From Aquihabitans sp. G128 (GTDB lineage Bacteria > Actinomycetota > Acidimicrobiia > Acidimicrobiales > Iamiaceae), in NCBI RefSeq assembly GCF_019048865.1, contig NZ_CP077604.1, positions 3,224,001 through 3,288,000 on the forward strand: a stretch of DNA of 64,000 nucleotides, read 5' to 3'. Below are positions 1-8,451 of the stretch, in pieces (position 1 is the first letter of the stretch; each line of letters opens with the position of its first letter). Under the pieces are notes generated by a model that saw only the letters and a program-made list of their open reading frames with translations, did not search any database and was not told the origin of the DNA. A program made the position numbers and the translations under genes.

Positions 1-399
1 CTGGTGCAGCGCCTCGGGCAGGTCCCAGTGGTAGAGCGTGACCCAGGGCTCGACGCCGGCCTCGAGGCACTCGTCGACCACCCGGTCGTAGAAGTCGAGG
101 CCCTTGGCGTTGACCCGGCCGGTGCCCTCGGGGAGCACGCGGGGCCAGGAGATCGAGAAGCGCTGGGCGTCGAAGCCGAGCTCGCGCACGAGCGCGGTGT
201 CCTCGGCGGAGCGGTGGTAGAAGTCGCACGCCACGTCGCCGGTGCTGTGGTCGCGGATGCGGCCCTTGCCGTGGGTGAAGGTGTCCCAGATCGACGGGCC
301 CTTGCCGTCGGCGTCCCACGCCCCCTCCACCTGGTAGGCGGCGTGGGCCACCCCCCACGTGAAGTCGTCCCCGAAGTCCCCTCGCGCCAGATCACCCAT
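1..399 (-). CDS. GH1 family beta-glucosidase, N-terminal part (cut by the window edge)
   Basis: The first 133 residues of a glycoside hydrolase family 1 enzyme are present. The N-terminal family signature ([20 protein letters not shown], then SIWDTFTH) covers about residues 15-43, followed by strands of the barrel including RFSISWPRV and the [12 protein letters not shown] segment near the cut. The family hydrolyses beta-linked glucosides and related disaccharides with retention; this one has no signal peptide and should be cytoplasmic. The two catalytic glutamates lie in the part outside the window. The ATG start is preceded on the minus strand by CAGACT six bases upstream, a spacing that matches the leaderless promoters seen elsewhere here. 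Substrate cannot be inferred from this fragment. Confidence 0.93.
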   Translation of the reverse strand, partial: MGDLARGDFGDDFTWGVAHAAYQVEGAWDADGKGPSIWDTFTHGKGRIRDHSTGDVACDFYHRSAEDTALVRELGFDAQRFSISWPRVLPEGTGRVNAKGLDFYDRVVDECLEAGVEPWVTLYHWDLPEALHQ

Positions 400-477
400 C
401 GGTGCAGTCTGGCCGACCCCAGGCGGGCGGCCGACCGTGGGGCGCAGGAGCCGCTGGGCGCCGGCGCCTCCGCGGCC

Positions 478-2433
478 TCAGGTGCCCGACGCCAGGGCCG
501 AGAGGAAGTTGGCGGCGAGGGGGGCGGCCACCGCGCCACCGAAGCCACCGTCCTCGACCAGCACCGCGAAGGCGATGTCGCCCTGGTAGCCCGTGAACCA
601 GGCGTGGGTCTGGGGCGGGTCCTCGGTGCCGAACTCGGCCGTGCCGGTCTTGCCGAAGACGTCGCCGCCGGGGATGCCGAGCAGGGCGTTGCCGGTGCCG
701 TCGGTGACCACGCCGCGCATGAGGTCCCGGAGCTGGGCCACTTTGTCGGCCGGCAGGGCCGCACCGGCGGCGTGGGGCTTGGCGGGGTCGACCACGAGCC
801 GGGGCTGCAGGGACGAGCCGCTGGCCACCGAGGCCGTGGCCAGGGCCACCGCGAACGGGCTGGCCTCGACCTTGCCCTGGCCGATCATGTTGGCGGCGTG
901 CTCGGTGGCGTCGCCGGTGGTGGGCACCGAGCCGCCGAACACGGGGATCCCGAGGTCGGGGAGCTTGCGGTAGCCGAGCAGGCTGGCGGTGATGCTGAGC
1001 TGGTCGGCGGTGATCTTGCTCGACTGGCCGACGAAGGCGGTGTTGCACGAGTCGGCGAAGTCCTTGCGGAACGGGACCGCGCCCAGCACCTCGCCGCCGG
1101 CGTTCTTGAACACCTTGCCGACGGTGACGGTGGCCGGGCAGTCGACCACGGTGTCGGGGGTGAGGCCGTTGACCAGCAGGCCCAGGGTGGAGGCCACCTT
1201 GAACGTGGAGCCGGGCGGGTACTTCCCGATCAGGGCGCGGTTGTAGGCGTCGCTGCCGGTGGGCCCGTTGGCCACGGCGAGCACGTCGCCGGTGCTGATC
1301 CGGATGGCCACCAGGGCGGAGGGGTTGGCCGTGCCGGCCAGGGTGGCATCGGCCACCGTCTGCACCCGCTGGTCGAGCGTGACGGTGACGTTCTTGCCGG
1401 GGACGGGCGGGAAGGTCTTGAGCGCTCGCGGCACCGCGCCCGGCGCCGTGGTGATGGCCTGCACGGTGACGCCGGGCGTCCCGGCCAGCACCGCGTCCTG
1501 CGAGGCCTGGAGGCCCTTGAGGCCGGTGACGTCGCCCGCCACCACACGACCCTTGGAGGCCGCCACGATCTCGGGCGTCGCCGTGCCGACCGTGCCGAGC
1601 AGCGCTCGGGCGTAGTTCTCCGGCAACCCGCTGCCGGCGCTCTCCTCCCGGAACACGGTGCCCGGGAGGGGCTGGATCTGGGCGCGGATCTTGTCGTAGT
1701 CGGCCCGCTCGAGGGTGACGACCTCGATGAACTGGTCCGGGCCGGCAGCCGCCACCTTGGCGACCAAGGCGTTCGGGTCCTGGGCGGTGAGGCCGGCGAC
1801 CGTGCGGGCCAGGCCCTCCGGATCGGTGGTGCGGCTCTTCTTGATCCCGACCACGACCTTGCCCTGCGCACCCACCAGCGCAGTGCCGGTGGTGTCGACG
1901 ATCTGCCCGCGGGTGGCCGCCACGCGGGCGACCTTCAGCCCCTCGTCGGGCTGCAGGCTGGGCTCGACCACCGCCGGGCTCCACCGCACCAGCCAGGTGC
2001 CCTTCGCTTCGACGAGCGGCACGACGGTGGGGTAGCTCCAGGTGAGGCCGCCATCGAGCTTCCAGGTGACGGTGGCGGTGGCCGTGGCCCGGTGGTCGTC
2101 GCCGTCGGCCCGCTTCACGGCCGTGACCTCGACGCCCGGCAGCTCGTTCTCGCCGCTGGTCAGGTTGGCCACGATGAGCGCGGTGCTCCCGGCGACGTTG
2201 GTGCTGGTGGTGCCGGCGGCGAAGCGCACCTGCTTCAGGGTGCCGCCCTGCCAGGCGGCGGCGAAGGCATCGGCCGCTTCGACGGCGGGGTCCTTCTCGT
2301 CGACCCCGGGGCGGCGGCCGGAGGTGGTGCCGCCGTCGTCGTCTCGCCAGGGACCGAACCAGGCGACGCCGCCGGCCACCGCGAAGACGACGAGGACCCC
2401 AAGCGTGACCAGCCCGACACGTTTCTTGTCCAC
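478..2433 (-). CDS. Penicillin-binding protein, transpeptidase with MecA_N-like N-terminal domain
   Basis: A 651-residue class B type penicillin-binding protein that should cross-link peptidoglycan on the outer face of the membrane. It starts with one membrane anchor (about residues 6-24), then an NTF2-like MecA_N domain, a dimerisation region and a C-terminal transpeptidase domain. All three active-site motifs are visible: SxxK as PPGSTFKV (serine about residue 409), SxN as SCNTAF, and KTGTAEF. The domain order resembles mycobacterial PBP-lipo (Rv2864c), but there is no lipobox here. I chose the GTG start because GGAAGG lies 7 bases upstream and the predicted anchor begins directly after it; longer in-frame starts have no support. 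It is monocistronic, with its own upstream regulatory region. PBP class assignment beyond this is inference. Confidence 0.93.
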   Translation of the reverse strand: MDKKRVGLVTLGVLVVFAVAGGVAWFGPWRDDDGGTTSGRRPGVDEKDPAVEAADAFAAAWQGGTLKQVRFAAGTTSTNVAGSTALIVANLTSGENELPGVEVTAVKRADGDDHRATATATVTWKLDGGLTWSYPTVVPLVEAKGTWLVRWSPAVVEPSLQPDEGLKVARVAATRGQIVDTTGTALVGAQGKVVVGIKKSRTTDPEGLARTVAGLTAQDPNALVAKVAAAGPDQFIEVVTLERADYDKIRAQIQPLPGTVFREESAGSGLPENYARALLGTVGTATPEIVAASKGRVVAGDVTGLKGLQASQDAVLAGTPGVTVQAITTAPGAVPRALKTFPPVPGKNVTVTLDQRVQTVADATLAGTANPSALVAIRISTGDVLAVANGPTGSDAYNRALIGKYPPGSTFKVASTLGLLVNGLTPDTVVDCPATVTVGKVFKNAGGEVLGAVPFRKDFADSCNTAFVGQSSKITADQLSITASLLGYRKLPDLGIPVFGGSVPTTGDATEHAANMIGQGKVEASPFAVALATASVASGSSLQPRLVVDPAKPHAAGAALPADKVAQLRDLMRGVVTDGTGNALLGIPGGDVFGKTGTAEFGTEDPPQTHAWFTGYQGDIAFAVLVEDGGFGGAVAAPLAANFLSALASGT

Positions 2434-2464
2434 GAAGACCTTCCAAGGCGCCAGATCGACGCCG

Positions 2465-2507
2465 AACCTAGCGATGCACCCCGTGACAGGACGGTCACAT
2501 CGGTGAC
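2465..2507 (-). promoter_or_regulatory. Promoter region of the penicillin-binding protein gene with repeated GTGAC/GTCAC half-sites
   Basis: On the minus strand a TAGGTT -10-like hexamer (2470-2465) lies about 31 bases before the GTG start. Just upstream are three alternating half-sites: GTGAC 2483-2487, GTCAC 2494-2498 (6-base spacer) and GTGAC 2503-2507 (4-base spacer). Such alternating half-sites are typical of a dimeric regulator site, but no regulator can be named. The rest of the 267-base gap (2434-2700) contains only a 12-base palindrome at 2619-2630. Confidence 0.35.
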
Positions 2508-2700
2508 GAATGACGCGCGATCCGGTGTTGGATCGACGCTGCGGCCCCAGGCGCTGGCCCAGGACCCAGAACGTGCCCGCCCGACCCAGGCTAGACACCT
2601 CGGCCGGCCGGTCGGGTGGGCCGAACGGCCCTGCTACGAGCGGTGGCCGACCGACCACCGGGCGCCGCAGGGCGGGCTCGGACCAGGGGAAGAGCCCACC

Positions 2701-4704
2701 TCAGCCACGCGGGCTCGACCGGCTGGTGGCCACGAGGAGCGGGCGGGTGGCCGCCACCACCAGGGCGCCGGCCACGACCGCGGCGAGCGCCAGCAGGACC
2801 AGCTGCCCGACCGCCGGTTCGGCGATGCGCTCGGGGGCCACCGCGAAGGCCAGCAGCATCACCACCCCGGCCACGACGCCGCTGGCCATGGCCCCCGAGC
2901 TGGCGAACACCAGCGGGAGCAGGGTCTGCCAGCGCCTCGCTCGCTGCAGGACCGAGACCGGTGTGCCCACGAGGCGCAACCGGGCCAGGGTGGTCCGCTG
3001 GTCGAGGATCGAAGCCGAGGTGCTGATGGCGATGGCCGCCGAGGCCATGACCAGCGTCGCCAGGGCCATCACCACGCTGGCCCGCCCGAGGTCGTCGAGC
3101 AGCAAGGCGTACGTCAGGCCATTGTCGTAGGACGACGCCAGGGCGCCGGGGGCGGCGGCGAGCACCGCCGTGCGAGCCCGGTCGAGCTGCGCCGGCGACG
3201 ACGCCTCCACGTAGCCCTGCACCTCGCCGGCCGCGAGCGCGGGGTCGCCGCCGGACCGGTCCGAGAGCACCAGGCGGCTGCCGGGGTCCGCGGCCCGCAC
3301 GGCGGCGCGCACAGCCGCCCCCTGGTCCTGCGGCAGCTGGACCGCGACCTCGGCCGTGCCACCGTCGCCGAGGTCTGCGGCCCGCAGGGTGGGCACCACC
3401 GCGAACAGGAACCCGGCCACCAGGCCGGCCAGCACCATGCCGCTCACCGTGCGGTAGGCGGCGCGCGGGTCGGCCACGATGCGGCGGCCGGCGATGAGCG
3501 TGGCGGGCCGTCGGGCCAGCCGGGCCAGCGTGGCTCCGAGCGCCCAGGCGACCCAGGGCCCGATGACGGCCAGGGTGGCGATGACGGCGCCCAGGCCGGC
3601 CAGGGCGCCCAGGGTCGAGCCGCCGTCGCGCATGGTGCGGGCCGACGACACGAAGGCGACCCAGGCCACCGGCACCACGAGGAAGCGCAAGAGGCTCGGG
3701 CGCCGGCGTCCCACCGCCCGGCTCACGCCCAGCGGGCCGACGACGACCTTGCGCAGCGCGGCGACGGCGCTCCCGGCCGCCGCAACCGGCACGAAGGCCA
3801 GCGTCGCCAGCAGCCACCCGGCGCCCAGCCGTAGGTCCTCGGCGGCGAACGCCCCGCCGGCCAGGGGAACGTGCGCCGCCACCGGGACCGCCGCCACGTA
3901 CCCGACCAGCCCCACGACGGTGCCCAGGAGCGCGGCGCCCAGGATCTCCAGGGCGGTCAGGCCGACCACCGACCCGGGGGTGGCGCCGGCGAGCCGCAGC
4001 ACGGCGAGTCGCTGCTCGCGCTGAGCGGCGGTGAGCCGAGCAGCGGCGCCCACCAGGAGGAAGGTCGGCACCACGAGCAGGACGGCGGCCATCCGGGCGA
4101 GGGTCCGGTAGAGCTCGAGCTCGCTGGTGAGCCCGTGGCGGGCGAACCCCGCGATGGGCACGGCCACGCCGTCGGAGGTCGGGGCGGCGTAGCGGCTCTG
4201 CGCGTCGATCGAGGAGGCGAGCGACCCGGCGGGCCGGCCCACCACGACCACCAGGTCGTCCGGGTGGGCGAGGCCGATCGGCCCGATCTCGCCGACGACC
4301 TCACCGGGGTACCGATCGGCCAGGACCTCGTGGGGCTGCTCGGCCACGAGGGCGGCGAGCGCAGGCGACAGCCAGACGACGCCGGGCGCCGGGAAGGCCC
4401 GCAGGCCGGGCGGCACCGGGGGCGTGCCCCGCCCCGTCGGCGCCAGGTCGACCCGCGTGATCTGCCGGTCCCCGAAGCGATCCGCGGTCGTCCGCTGGAC
4501 CGCGGTGGCCTGGTCGGCGTCGACCGCGACGGCGGTGCGCCAGGCGACGTGGTCGCCGCGGGTGGAGAGGGCAGGCCCGACGGAGAGGGCGAGCAGGGCG
4601 AGGACGACCGAGGCGGCCACGCCGGCAGCGGTGAGGGCCAACGTGGCGCGCTGGCGGGCGCCGCCGCGCTGCCAGAACAGCGCGGCGAGGCGAGGGACCA
4701 CCAT
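2701..4704 (-). CDS. FtsX-like ABC transporter permease
   Basis: A 667-residue membrane protein with two FtsX-type permease halves. An N-terminal TM segment (about residues 20-42) is followed by an extracytoplasmic domain and three TM helices with the cytoplasmic loop RLAGATPGSVVGLT. A central TM region follows, then a second extracytoplasmic part and a final three-TM block with the equivalent loop RLRLVGTPVSVLQ. This is the MacB/FtsX-superfamily plan of exporters for lipoproteins, peptides or antibiotics. ATG was chosen because it overlaps the stop of the ATPase gene (ATGA at 4706-4702), so permease and ATPase are translationally coupled. The substrate is unknown. The adjacent divergent two-component system suggests a stress-inducible exporter. 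Confidence 0.9.
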   Translation of the reverse strand: MVVPRLAALFWQRGGARQRATLALTAAGVAASVVLALLALSVGPALSTRGDHVAWRTAVAVDADQATAVQRTTADRFGDRQITRVDLAPTGRGTPPVPPGLRAFPAPGVVWLSPALAALVAEQPHEVLADRYPGEVVGEIGPIGLAHPDDLVVVVGRPAGSLASSIDAQSRYAAPTSDGVAVPIAGFARHGLTSELELYRTLARMAAVLLVVPTFLLVGAAARLTAAQREQRLAVLRLAGATPGSVVGLTALEILGAALLGTVVGLVGYVAAVPVAAHVPLAGGAFAAEDLRLGAGWLLATLAFVPVAAAGSAVAALRKVVVGPLGVSRAVGRRRPSLLRFLVVPVAWVAFVSSARTMRDGGSTLGALAGLGAVIATLAVIGPWVAWALGATLARLARRPATLIAGRRIVADPRAAYRTVSGMVLAGLVAGFLFAVVPTLRAADLGDGGTAEVAVQLPQDQGAAVRAAVRAADPGSRLVLSDRSGGDPALAAGEVQGYVEASSPAQLDRARTAVLAAAPGALASSYDNGLTYALLLDDLGRASVVMALATLVMASAAIAISTSASILDQRTTLARLRLVGTPVSVLQRARRWQTLLPLVFASSGAMASGVVAGVVMLLAFAVAPERIAEPAVGQLVLLALAAVVAGALVVAATRPLLVATSRSSPRG

Positions 4705-5489
4705 CACCGACGGCCGGCCGGTGTCGGGGCTGCGGGGGCGGCGAGGGCCCCGTCGCGCAGGAGCACGGAGCGGTCGCACGCCTCGGCCACCTCGGGGTCG
4801 TGGGTGACGACGAGGAGGCCGGCGCCCGAGGTCCGCGCCGCCTGCACCAGCAGGGCCACCACCTCACGGCCGGTGGTGCGGTCGAGCGCGGCGGTGGGCT
4901 CGTCGGCGAAGACCACCGCCGGCGTGGTGACGAGGGCACGGGCGATGGTCACCCGCTGGGCCTGGCCACCGGAGAGCTCGCCGGGCAGCCGGTGCTCCAG
5001 CCCGTCGATGCCGAGCGGGGCGAACCACCGGCGGGCCTCCGCCACCGCCCGACGGCGGGGATGGCCTTCGAGCATCAGTGGCAGGGCCACGTTCTCGACC
5101 GCGGGCAGCTCCGGCAGGAGGTGGCCGGACTGGAAGACGAAGCCGAACCGGCGGCGCCGCACCGCGGTGCGGCGCCGCTCGTCGAGGTGGTCGATGCGGT
5201 CGGGCCCGAGCCACACCTCGCCCCGGTCTGGTGGCTCGATCCCGGCGAGGCAGTGCAGCAGGGTCGACTTGCCCGAGCCGCTCGGGCCCATGGCCGCCAC
5301 GGCCTCGCCCCGCCCGATCGCCAGCGTGACCCCGGCCAGGGCGGTCGTGGCGCCGAAGCTCCGGTGCAGGTCGCGTCCCACCAGGACGGCGGGGCCAGAG
5401 GCCGAGGCCGGGCGAGGCCGGCGGATCGCCGTCGTCGGCGCCGAGGTCCACGTGCCGGCCGGCGGCGGAGGAAGCGTGGCGGCGCTCAT
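4704..5489 (-). CDS. ABC transporter ATP-binding protein (LolD/MacB type)
   Basis: A 261-residue ATPase that powers the adjacent FtsX-like permease from the cytoplasmic side. Seen in order: an unusual proline-rich N-terminal extension of about 35 residues, Walker A as GPSGSGKST, a Q-loop in FVFQSGHLLPEL, the ABC signature LSGGQAQRV, Walker B as VVFADEPTAALD and a switch histidine in VVTHDPEV. The phrase ENVALPLMLEG is typical of LolD/MacB ATPases. The ATG start overlaps the stop of the preceding small gene by ATGA, and its own stop overlaps the permease start, giving one tightly coupled three-gene operon. Confidence 0.94.
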   Translation of the reverse strand: MSAATLPPPPAGTWTSAPTTAIRRPRPASASGPAVLVGRDLHRSFGATTALAGVTLAIGRGEAVAAMGPSGSGKSTLLHCLAGIEPPDRGEVWLGPDRIDHLDERRRTAVRRRRFGFVFQSGHLLPELPAVENVALPLMLEGHPRRRAVAEARRWFAPLGIDGLEHRLPGELSGGQAQRVTIARALVTTPAVVFADEPTAALDRTTGREVVALLVQAARTSGAGLLVVTHDPEVAEACDRSVLLRDGALAAPAAPTPAGRR

Positions 5490-5707
5490 CGGAGCGAGCC
5501 GTGCAGGCGGGCCGTCCCGGCAGCGGCGGCGGCCCCCGGGGTCCCGGCGGTGGGGGACGCCCCGGTGCGCCGGCGGCGCCCGCCCTCGACCAGGTCGAGG
5601 CCGGAGACGTCGGTGACGGACACGACGATCCCGGCGAAGAGGAGCACCACGAGGCCGAGCAGGCCGATGGCGGTGCCGAGGCCGAGGAGGAGGGGGCTGA
5701 GGTCCAT
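5486..5707 (-). CDS. Small single-pass membrane protein heading the ABC exporter operon
   Basis: A 73-residue protein with one strong membrane helix (about residues 5-32, rich in L/G/V/I) and a basic, Gly/Ala-rich C-terminal tail starting GGRRRRTG. I do not recognise a family. Its stop overlaps the ATPase start (ATGA), so it is the first gene of the exporter operon; position and topology suggest an accessory or regulatory subunit. The ATG at 5707 is the start that places the helix near the N-terminus. Because it is short, the coding call rests mainly on the overlap and the hydrophobic helix. Confidence 0.62.
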   Translation of the reverse strand: MDLSPLLLGLGTAIGLLGLVVLLFAGIVVSVTDVSGLDLVEGGRRRRTGASPTAGTPGAAAAAGTARLHGSLR

Positions 5708-5768
5708 GGCGCCATGGTGCGGGGGCGAGGGCCGGTCCAGCATCGGCTGGACGGCCACTCCCCGCCCA

Positions 5769-5800
5769 CCGTTCGGCCACCTCGTCCTGGCCGAACGGCC
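5769..5800. promoter_or_regulatory. Inverted repeat between divergent exporter operon and histidine kinase gene
   Basis: An exact 11-base inverted repeat, CCGTTCGGCCA (5769-5779) and TGGCCGAACGG (5788-5798), with an 8-base spacer, lies between the divergent promoters. Its right arm is part of the 12-mer GGCCGAACGGCC (5789-5800). The same 12-mer occurs at 2619-2630, downstream of the permease, and at 7184-7195 inside the response regulator gene. NarL/LuxR-type regulators bind such inverted repeats as dimers, so this is a plausible operator for the adjacent response regulator. That assignment is inference. Confidence 0.5.
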
Positions 5801-5825
5801 GAGGGAAGGCCGGCCGGTCGACCCG

Positions 5826-5831
5826 TAGGGT
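5826..5831 (+). promoter_or_regulatory. Leaderless -10 element (TAGGGT) of the histidine kinase gene
   Basis: TAGGGT lies exactly 6 bases before the ATG at 5838, which places the transcription start at or next to the start codon. No Shine-Dalgarno sequence is present. The same hexamer and a 6-7 base gap precede four other genes in this window. Confidence 0.6.
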
Positions 5832-5837
5832 TCGGAC

Positions 5838-7082
5838 ATGGTCCTGCCCCGCCGCGACGACACCGGCGCGCCAGGACCCCGGACCCTGCCCTCGGGCGCG
5901 GCCACCTGGGAGCGGCTGAGTGCGTTCGGCCCCCACGTGGTCGACGCCGGCCTGCTGCTCGGGGTGACCCTGCTGGTGCTGGCCGACCTGTACGTGCTCT
6001 ACGTGGCCGAGGGCAGCACCTCACGGCGGGCGCTGGCCCACCTGGCGGTCAGCGCCACGGCCATCCCGGTGGTGGCCGTGCGGCGGCGGTGGCCGCTGGG
6101 CTCGATGCTGGCCGCGGTGGCGGTCATCCTGGTGGCCAGCTACGAGCACGACCTGCTGGCGCCCCGCTACAGCGTCGCCCCGTTCTTCGCGCCGGTGGCC
6201 GCCCTGGGTGCGGTGACCACGCCGGTCATCCGCCGCCAGCCGGTGGGCGCCGCGATCACCGCCGGCATCTCGGGCGCCCTCGCCACGTTCAGCCTGGTGC
6301 GGGCGCCGGCGTACGGGGTCGACGTGCTGCTGCTGGCGATCCTCTTCGGCGGCACCTACGTGATCGGCGTCGGCGCCGGGGTCTACCTGCGCGACCTCGA
6401 CCGCCAGCAGCTCGTGGCGGCCGAGACGGCTCGCCTCGACGAGCGGATGGACCTGGCCCGCGAGCTGCACGACCTGGTGGCCCACTACGTGACCGGCATC
6501 GTGGTGCAGGCCCAGGCGGCCCGGGTGGTGGCGGACCGGGACCCCGACGCCGCCGGCCACGCGCTGGACCAGATCGAGGGTGCCGGCAAGGACGCCCTCA
6601 CCGCGATGCGCCGGCTCGTGGGCTCGCTGCGCAACGAGGGAGCGACCGCCCCCACCGCACCGCCCGTGGGCCTGGCCGGCCTCGACGACCTGGTGTCGGC
6701 CAGCAGCACCTTGGGGCTCCACGTCGACCTCCACGTGAGCGAGGATGCCCACACCCAGGTGCCCGGGGCGGTGGCCGCCTCGGCCCACCGGATCGTGCAG
6801 GAGTCGCTCACGAACGTCCGGCGCCACGCCGAAGCCGCCACGCGGGCCGAGGTCGACGTGCGGGTCCACGGGGGCGCGCTGGTGGTGACCGTCACCGACG
6901 ACGGCCACCAGCCGATCGGCGGTCGCTCCGGGGCCCCCGGGTACGGTCTCGTCGGCATGCAGGAACGGGCCCACGCGCTGGGCGGCACCCTCGTCGCCGG
7001 GTCCATCGACCCGCCGGCGCACGGCTGGCGGGTCCAGGCCGTCCTCCCGCTCGACGCCCCCGCCGCGGGGACGGTCCGGTGA
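5838..7082 (+). CDS. Sensor histidine kinase, NarL/DesK type (HisKA_3)
   Basis: A 414-residue membrane sensor kinase. The N-terminal half holds about five or six TM helices (about residues 30-185) with almost no extracytoplasmic domain, the plan of intramembrane-sensing DesK-like kinases. The dimerisation helix carries ARELHDLVAHYVTG with the phospho-accepting histidine at about residue 211. A HATPase_c domain follows, with an N-box in VQESLTNVRRHAE and the glycine loop GYGLVGMQERAHALGG. Its stop overlaps the response regulator start (GTGA). Divergent placement next to an FtsX-type exporter suggests it detects the exporter's substrate or the resulting envelope stress. Confidence 0.92.
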   Translation: MVLPRRDDTGAPGPRTLPSGAATWERLSAFGPHVVDAGLLLGVTLLVLADLYVLYVAEGSTSRRALAHLAVSATAIPVVAVRRRWPLGSMLAAVAVILVASYEHDLLAPRYSVAPFFAPVAALGAVTTPVIRRQPVGAAITAGISGALATFSLVRAPAYGVDVLLLAILFGGTYVIGVGAGVYLRDLDRQQLVAAETARLDERMDLARELHDLVAHYVTGIVVQAQAARVVADRDPDAAGHALDQIEGAGKDALTAMRRLVGSLRNEGATAPTAPPVGLAGLDDLVSASSTLGLHVDLHVSEDAHTQVPGAVAASAHRIVQESLTNVRRHAEAATRAEVDVRVHGGALVVTVTDDGHQPIGGRSGAPGYGLVGMQERAHALGGTLVAGSIDPPAHGWRVQAVLPLDAPAAGTVR

Positions 7083-7732
7083 TCCGCGTGGTCCTGGCCG
7101 ACGACCAGGCCATGGTCCGCACCGGCTTCAAGATGATCCTCGAGGCCGCCGGCGACATCACCGTGGTGGGCGAGGCGGAGGACGGCCGAACGGCCGTGGA
7201 GCTGGCCCGCCACCTGCGACCCGACGTCTGCCTGCTCGACATCCGGATGCCCGAGCTCGACGGCCTGGAGGCCACCCGCCTGCTCGCCGGGCCCGACGTG
7301 GCCGACCCGCTGCGGGTGGTGGTGGTCACCACCTTCGACCTCGACGAGTACGTGCACGCCGCCCTGGTCAACGGGGCCAGCGGGTTCCTCCTCAAGGACG
7401 CCGGGCCCGCCCTCCTGGTCGAGGCCGTCCGCGCCGCGGCGCGAGGCGACGCCCTGGTGTCGCCCCAGGTGACGGTGCGCCTGCTCCAGCACGTGCGAGC
7501 CGGCGCCTCCCGGCGCGCCGCGGTGCCCGAGCCCGTCGACGGCCTGACCGAGCGGGAGGAGGAGGTGCTGCGGCTGGTGGCGCTGGGCCACACCAACGCC
7601 GAGATCGGCGAGCTGATCTTCGTGTCGCCGTCGACCGTGAAGTCGCACCTGGCCAGCCTCCAGGTGAAGCTCGGGGCCCGCAACCGGGTGGAGCTGGCGG
7701 CGTGGGCCTGGCAGTCGGGGCGCATGGACTGA
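7079..7732 (+). CDS. NarL/FixJ family response regulator
   Basis: A 217-residue regulator. The receiver domain has the acidic pair DD at residues 8-9, the phospho-acceptor aspartate 54 in LLDIRMPELDG and the conserved lysine in FLLKDAGP. The C-terminal LuxR-type helix-turn-helix reads LTEREEEVLRLVALGHTNAE followed by STVKSHLASLQVKL. It begins with GTG overlapping the kinase stop by GTGA, so the two are produced as a pair. It probably acts on the inverted repeat between this pair and the exporter operon. Confidence 0.94.
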   Translation: MIRVVLADDQAMVRTGFKMILEAAGDITVVGEAEDGRTAVELARHLRPDVCLLDIRMPELDGLEATRLLAGPDVADPLRVVVVTTFDLDEYVHAALVNGASGFLLKDAGPALLVEAVRAAARGDALVSPQVTVRLLQHVRAGASRRAAVPEPVDGLTEREEEVLRLVALGHTNAEIGELIFVSPSTVKSHLASLQVKLGARNRVELAAWAWQSGRMD

Positions 7733-7782
7733 GCGGGCCACGTACGGTCCGGGCCGACCACGTCCCCGACCGAGGAGCCACC

Positions 7783-8409
7783 GTGCCCCGCCTGCGACCG
7801 GTGCCCCGTGCCGAAGCCCCCGAGGGGATCGTCACGACCATGTACGACTTCATCTTCGGCGACCGCGACCCGGTGGCCGAGCCGGGCCTGCCCAACGGCA
7901 CCACCGGGGACTGGTGGACCGTGGTGGCGCAGTCGCCGGAGCTGCTCGCCCACTGCGTGAGCGGCTTCCAGTTCTACCGCTCGCCCGAGCGCGAGCTCCC
8001 GGCGGAGCTGCGCGAGGTCAGCCAGCTGCGGGTGGGGTGGGCGCGCGGGAGCCGGTTCGTCTTCTCCCAGCACTGCAAGGCGTGCCGCGACAACGGCGTG
8101 CCGGAGGAGAAGATCGAGGCCATCAGCGCCTGGGAGACCTCCGGCGCCTACTCGGCGGCCGACCGGGCGGTGCTGGCGTGGACCGACGCCCTGGTGCTCC
8201 ACGGCGGCCGCGCCTCCGACGCCACGTTCGCCGCGCTGCGCGAGCACCTGTCGGAGCTGGCCGTGCTCGAGCTGACCTACATCGCGTGCTGGTACGACCT
8301 CCACGCCACCATGAGCAAGGCCCTGCGCCTCGAGCTCGACACCGCCGAGGACCCCGTCACCGAGCTCACCGGCGACGGCATCTCCGCCTCGCTGCGCCCG
8401 CCACGCTGA
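7783..8409 (+). CDS. Carboxymuconolactone decarboxylase / AhpD-like family protein
   Basis: A 208-residue all-helical protein of the AhpD/CMD superfamily. The core motif is a CxxC pair in SQHCKACRDNGV (about residue 100) followed by PEEKIEAI, as in alkylhydroperoxidase-like members, where the cysteines reduce peroxides or accept electrons. A second helical stretch resembles the C-terminal half of plant-type decarboxylase-like members. GTG is preferred because GAGGAG lies about 6 bases upstream. The gene follows the response regulator by 50 bases and may be read through from it. The exact substrate is unknown. Confidence 0.8.
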   Translation: MPRLRPVPRAEAPEGIVTTMYDFIFGDRDPVAEPGLPNGTTGDWWTVVAQSPELLAHCVSGFQFYRSPERELPAELREVSQLRVGWARGSRFVFSQHCKACRDNGVPEEKIEAISAWETSGAYSAADRAVLAWTDALVLHGGRASDATFAALREHLSELAVLELTYIACWYDLHATMSKALRLELDTAEDPVTELTGDGISASLRPPR

Positions 8410-8451
8410 GGCGACCGGGCGCAGCCGGGCCAGCGGTAGCCTCGCCCCGAC

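Noticed and set aside
4-3834. Very long open frame on the plus strand across the beta-glucosidase, penicillin-binding protein and permease genes
   Set aside because: It is antisense to three genes with clear family motifs; its composition (repeated Gly/His/Arg/Glu/Val) is typical of shadow frames in very GC-rich DNA.
7184-7195. Copy of the GGCCGAACGGCC palindrome inside the response regulator gene as an operator
   Set aside because: It lies in coding sequence of a conserved receiver domain, so it may be a chance match; it is mentioned only as part of the pattern.
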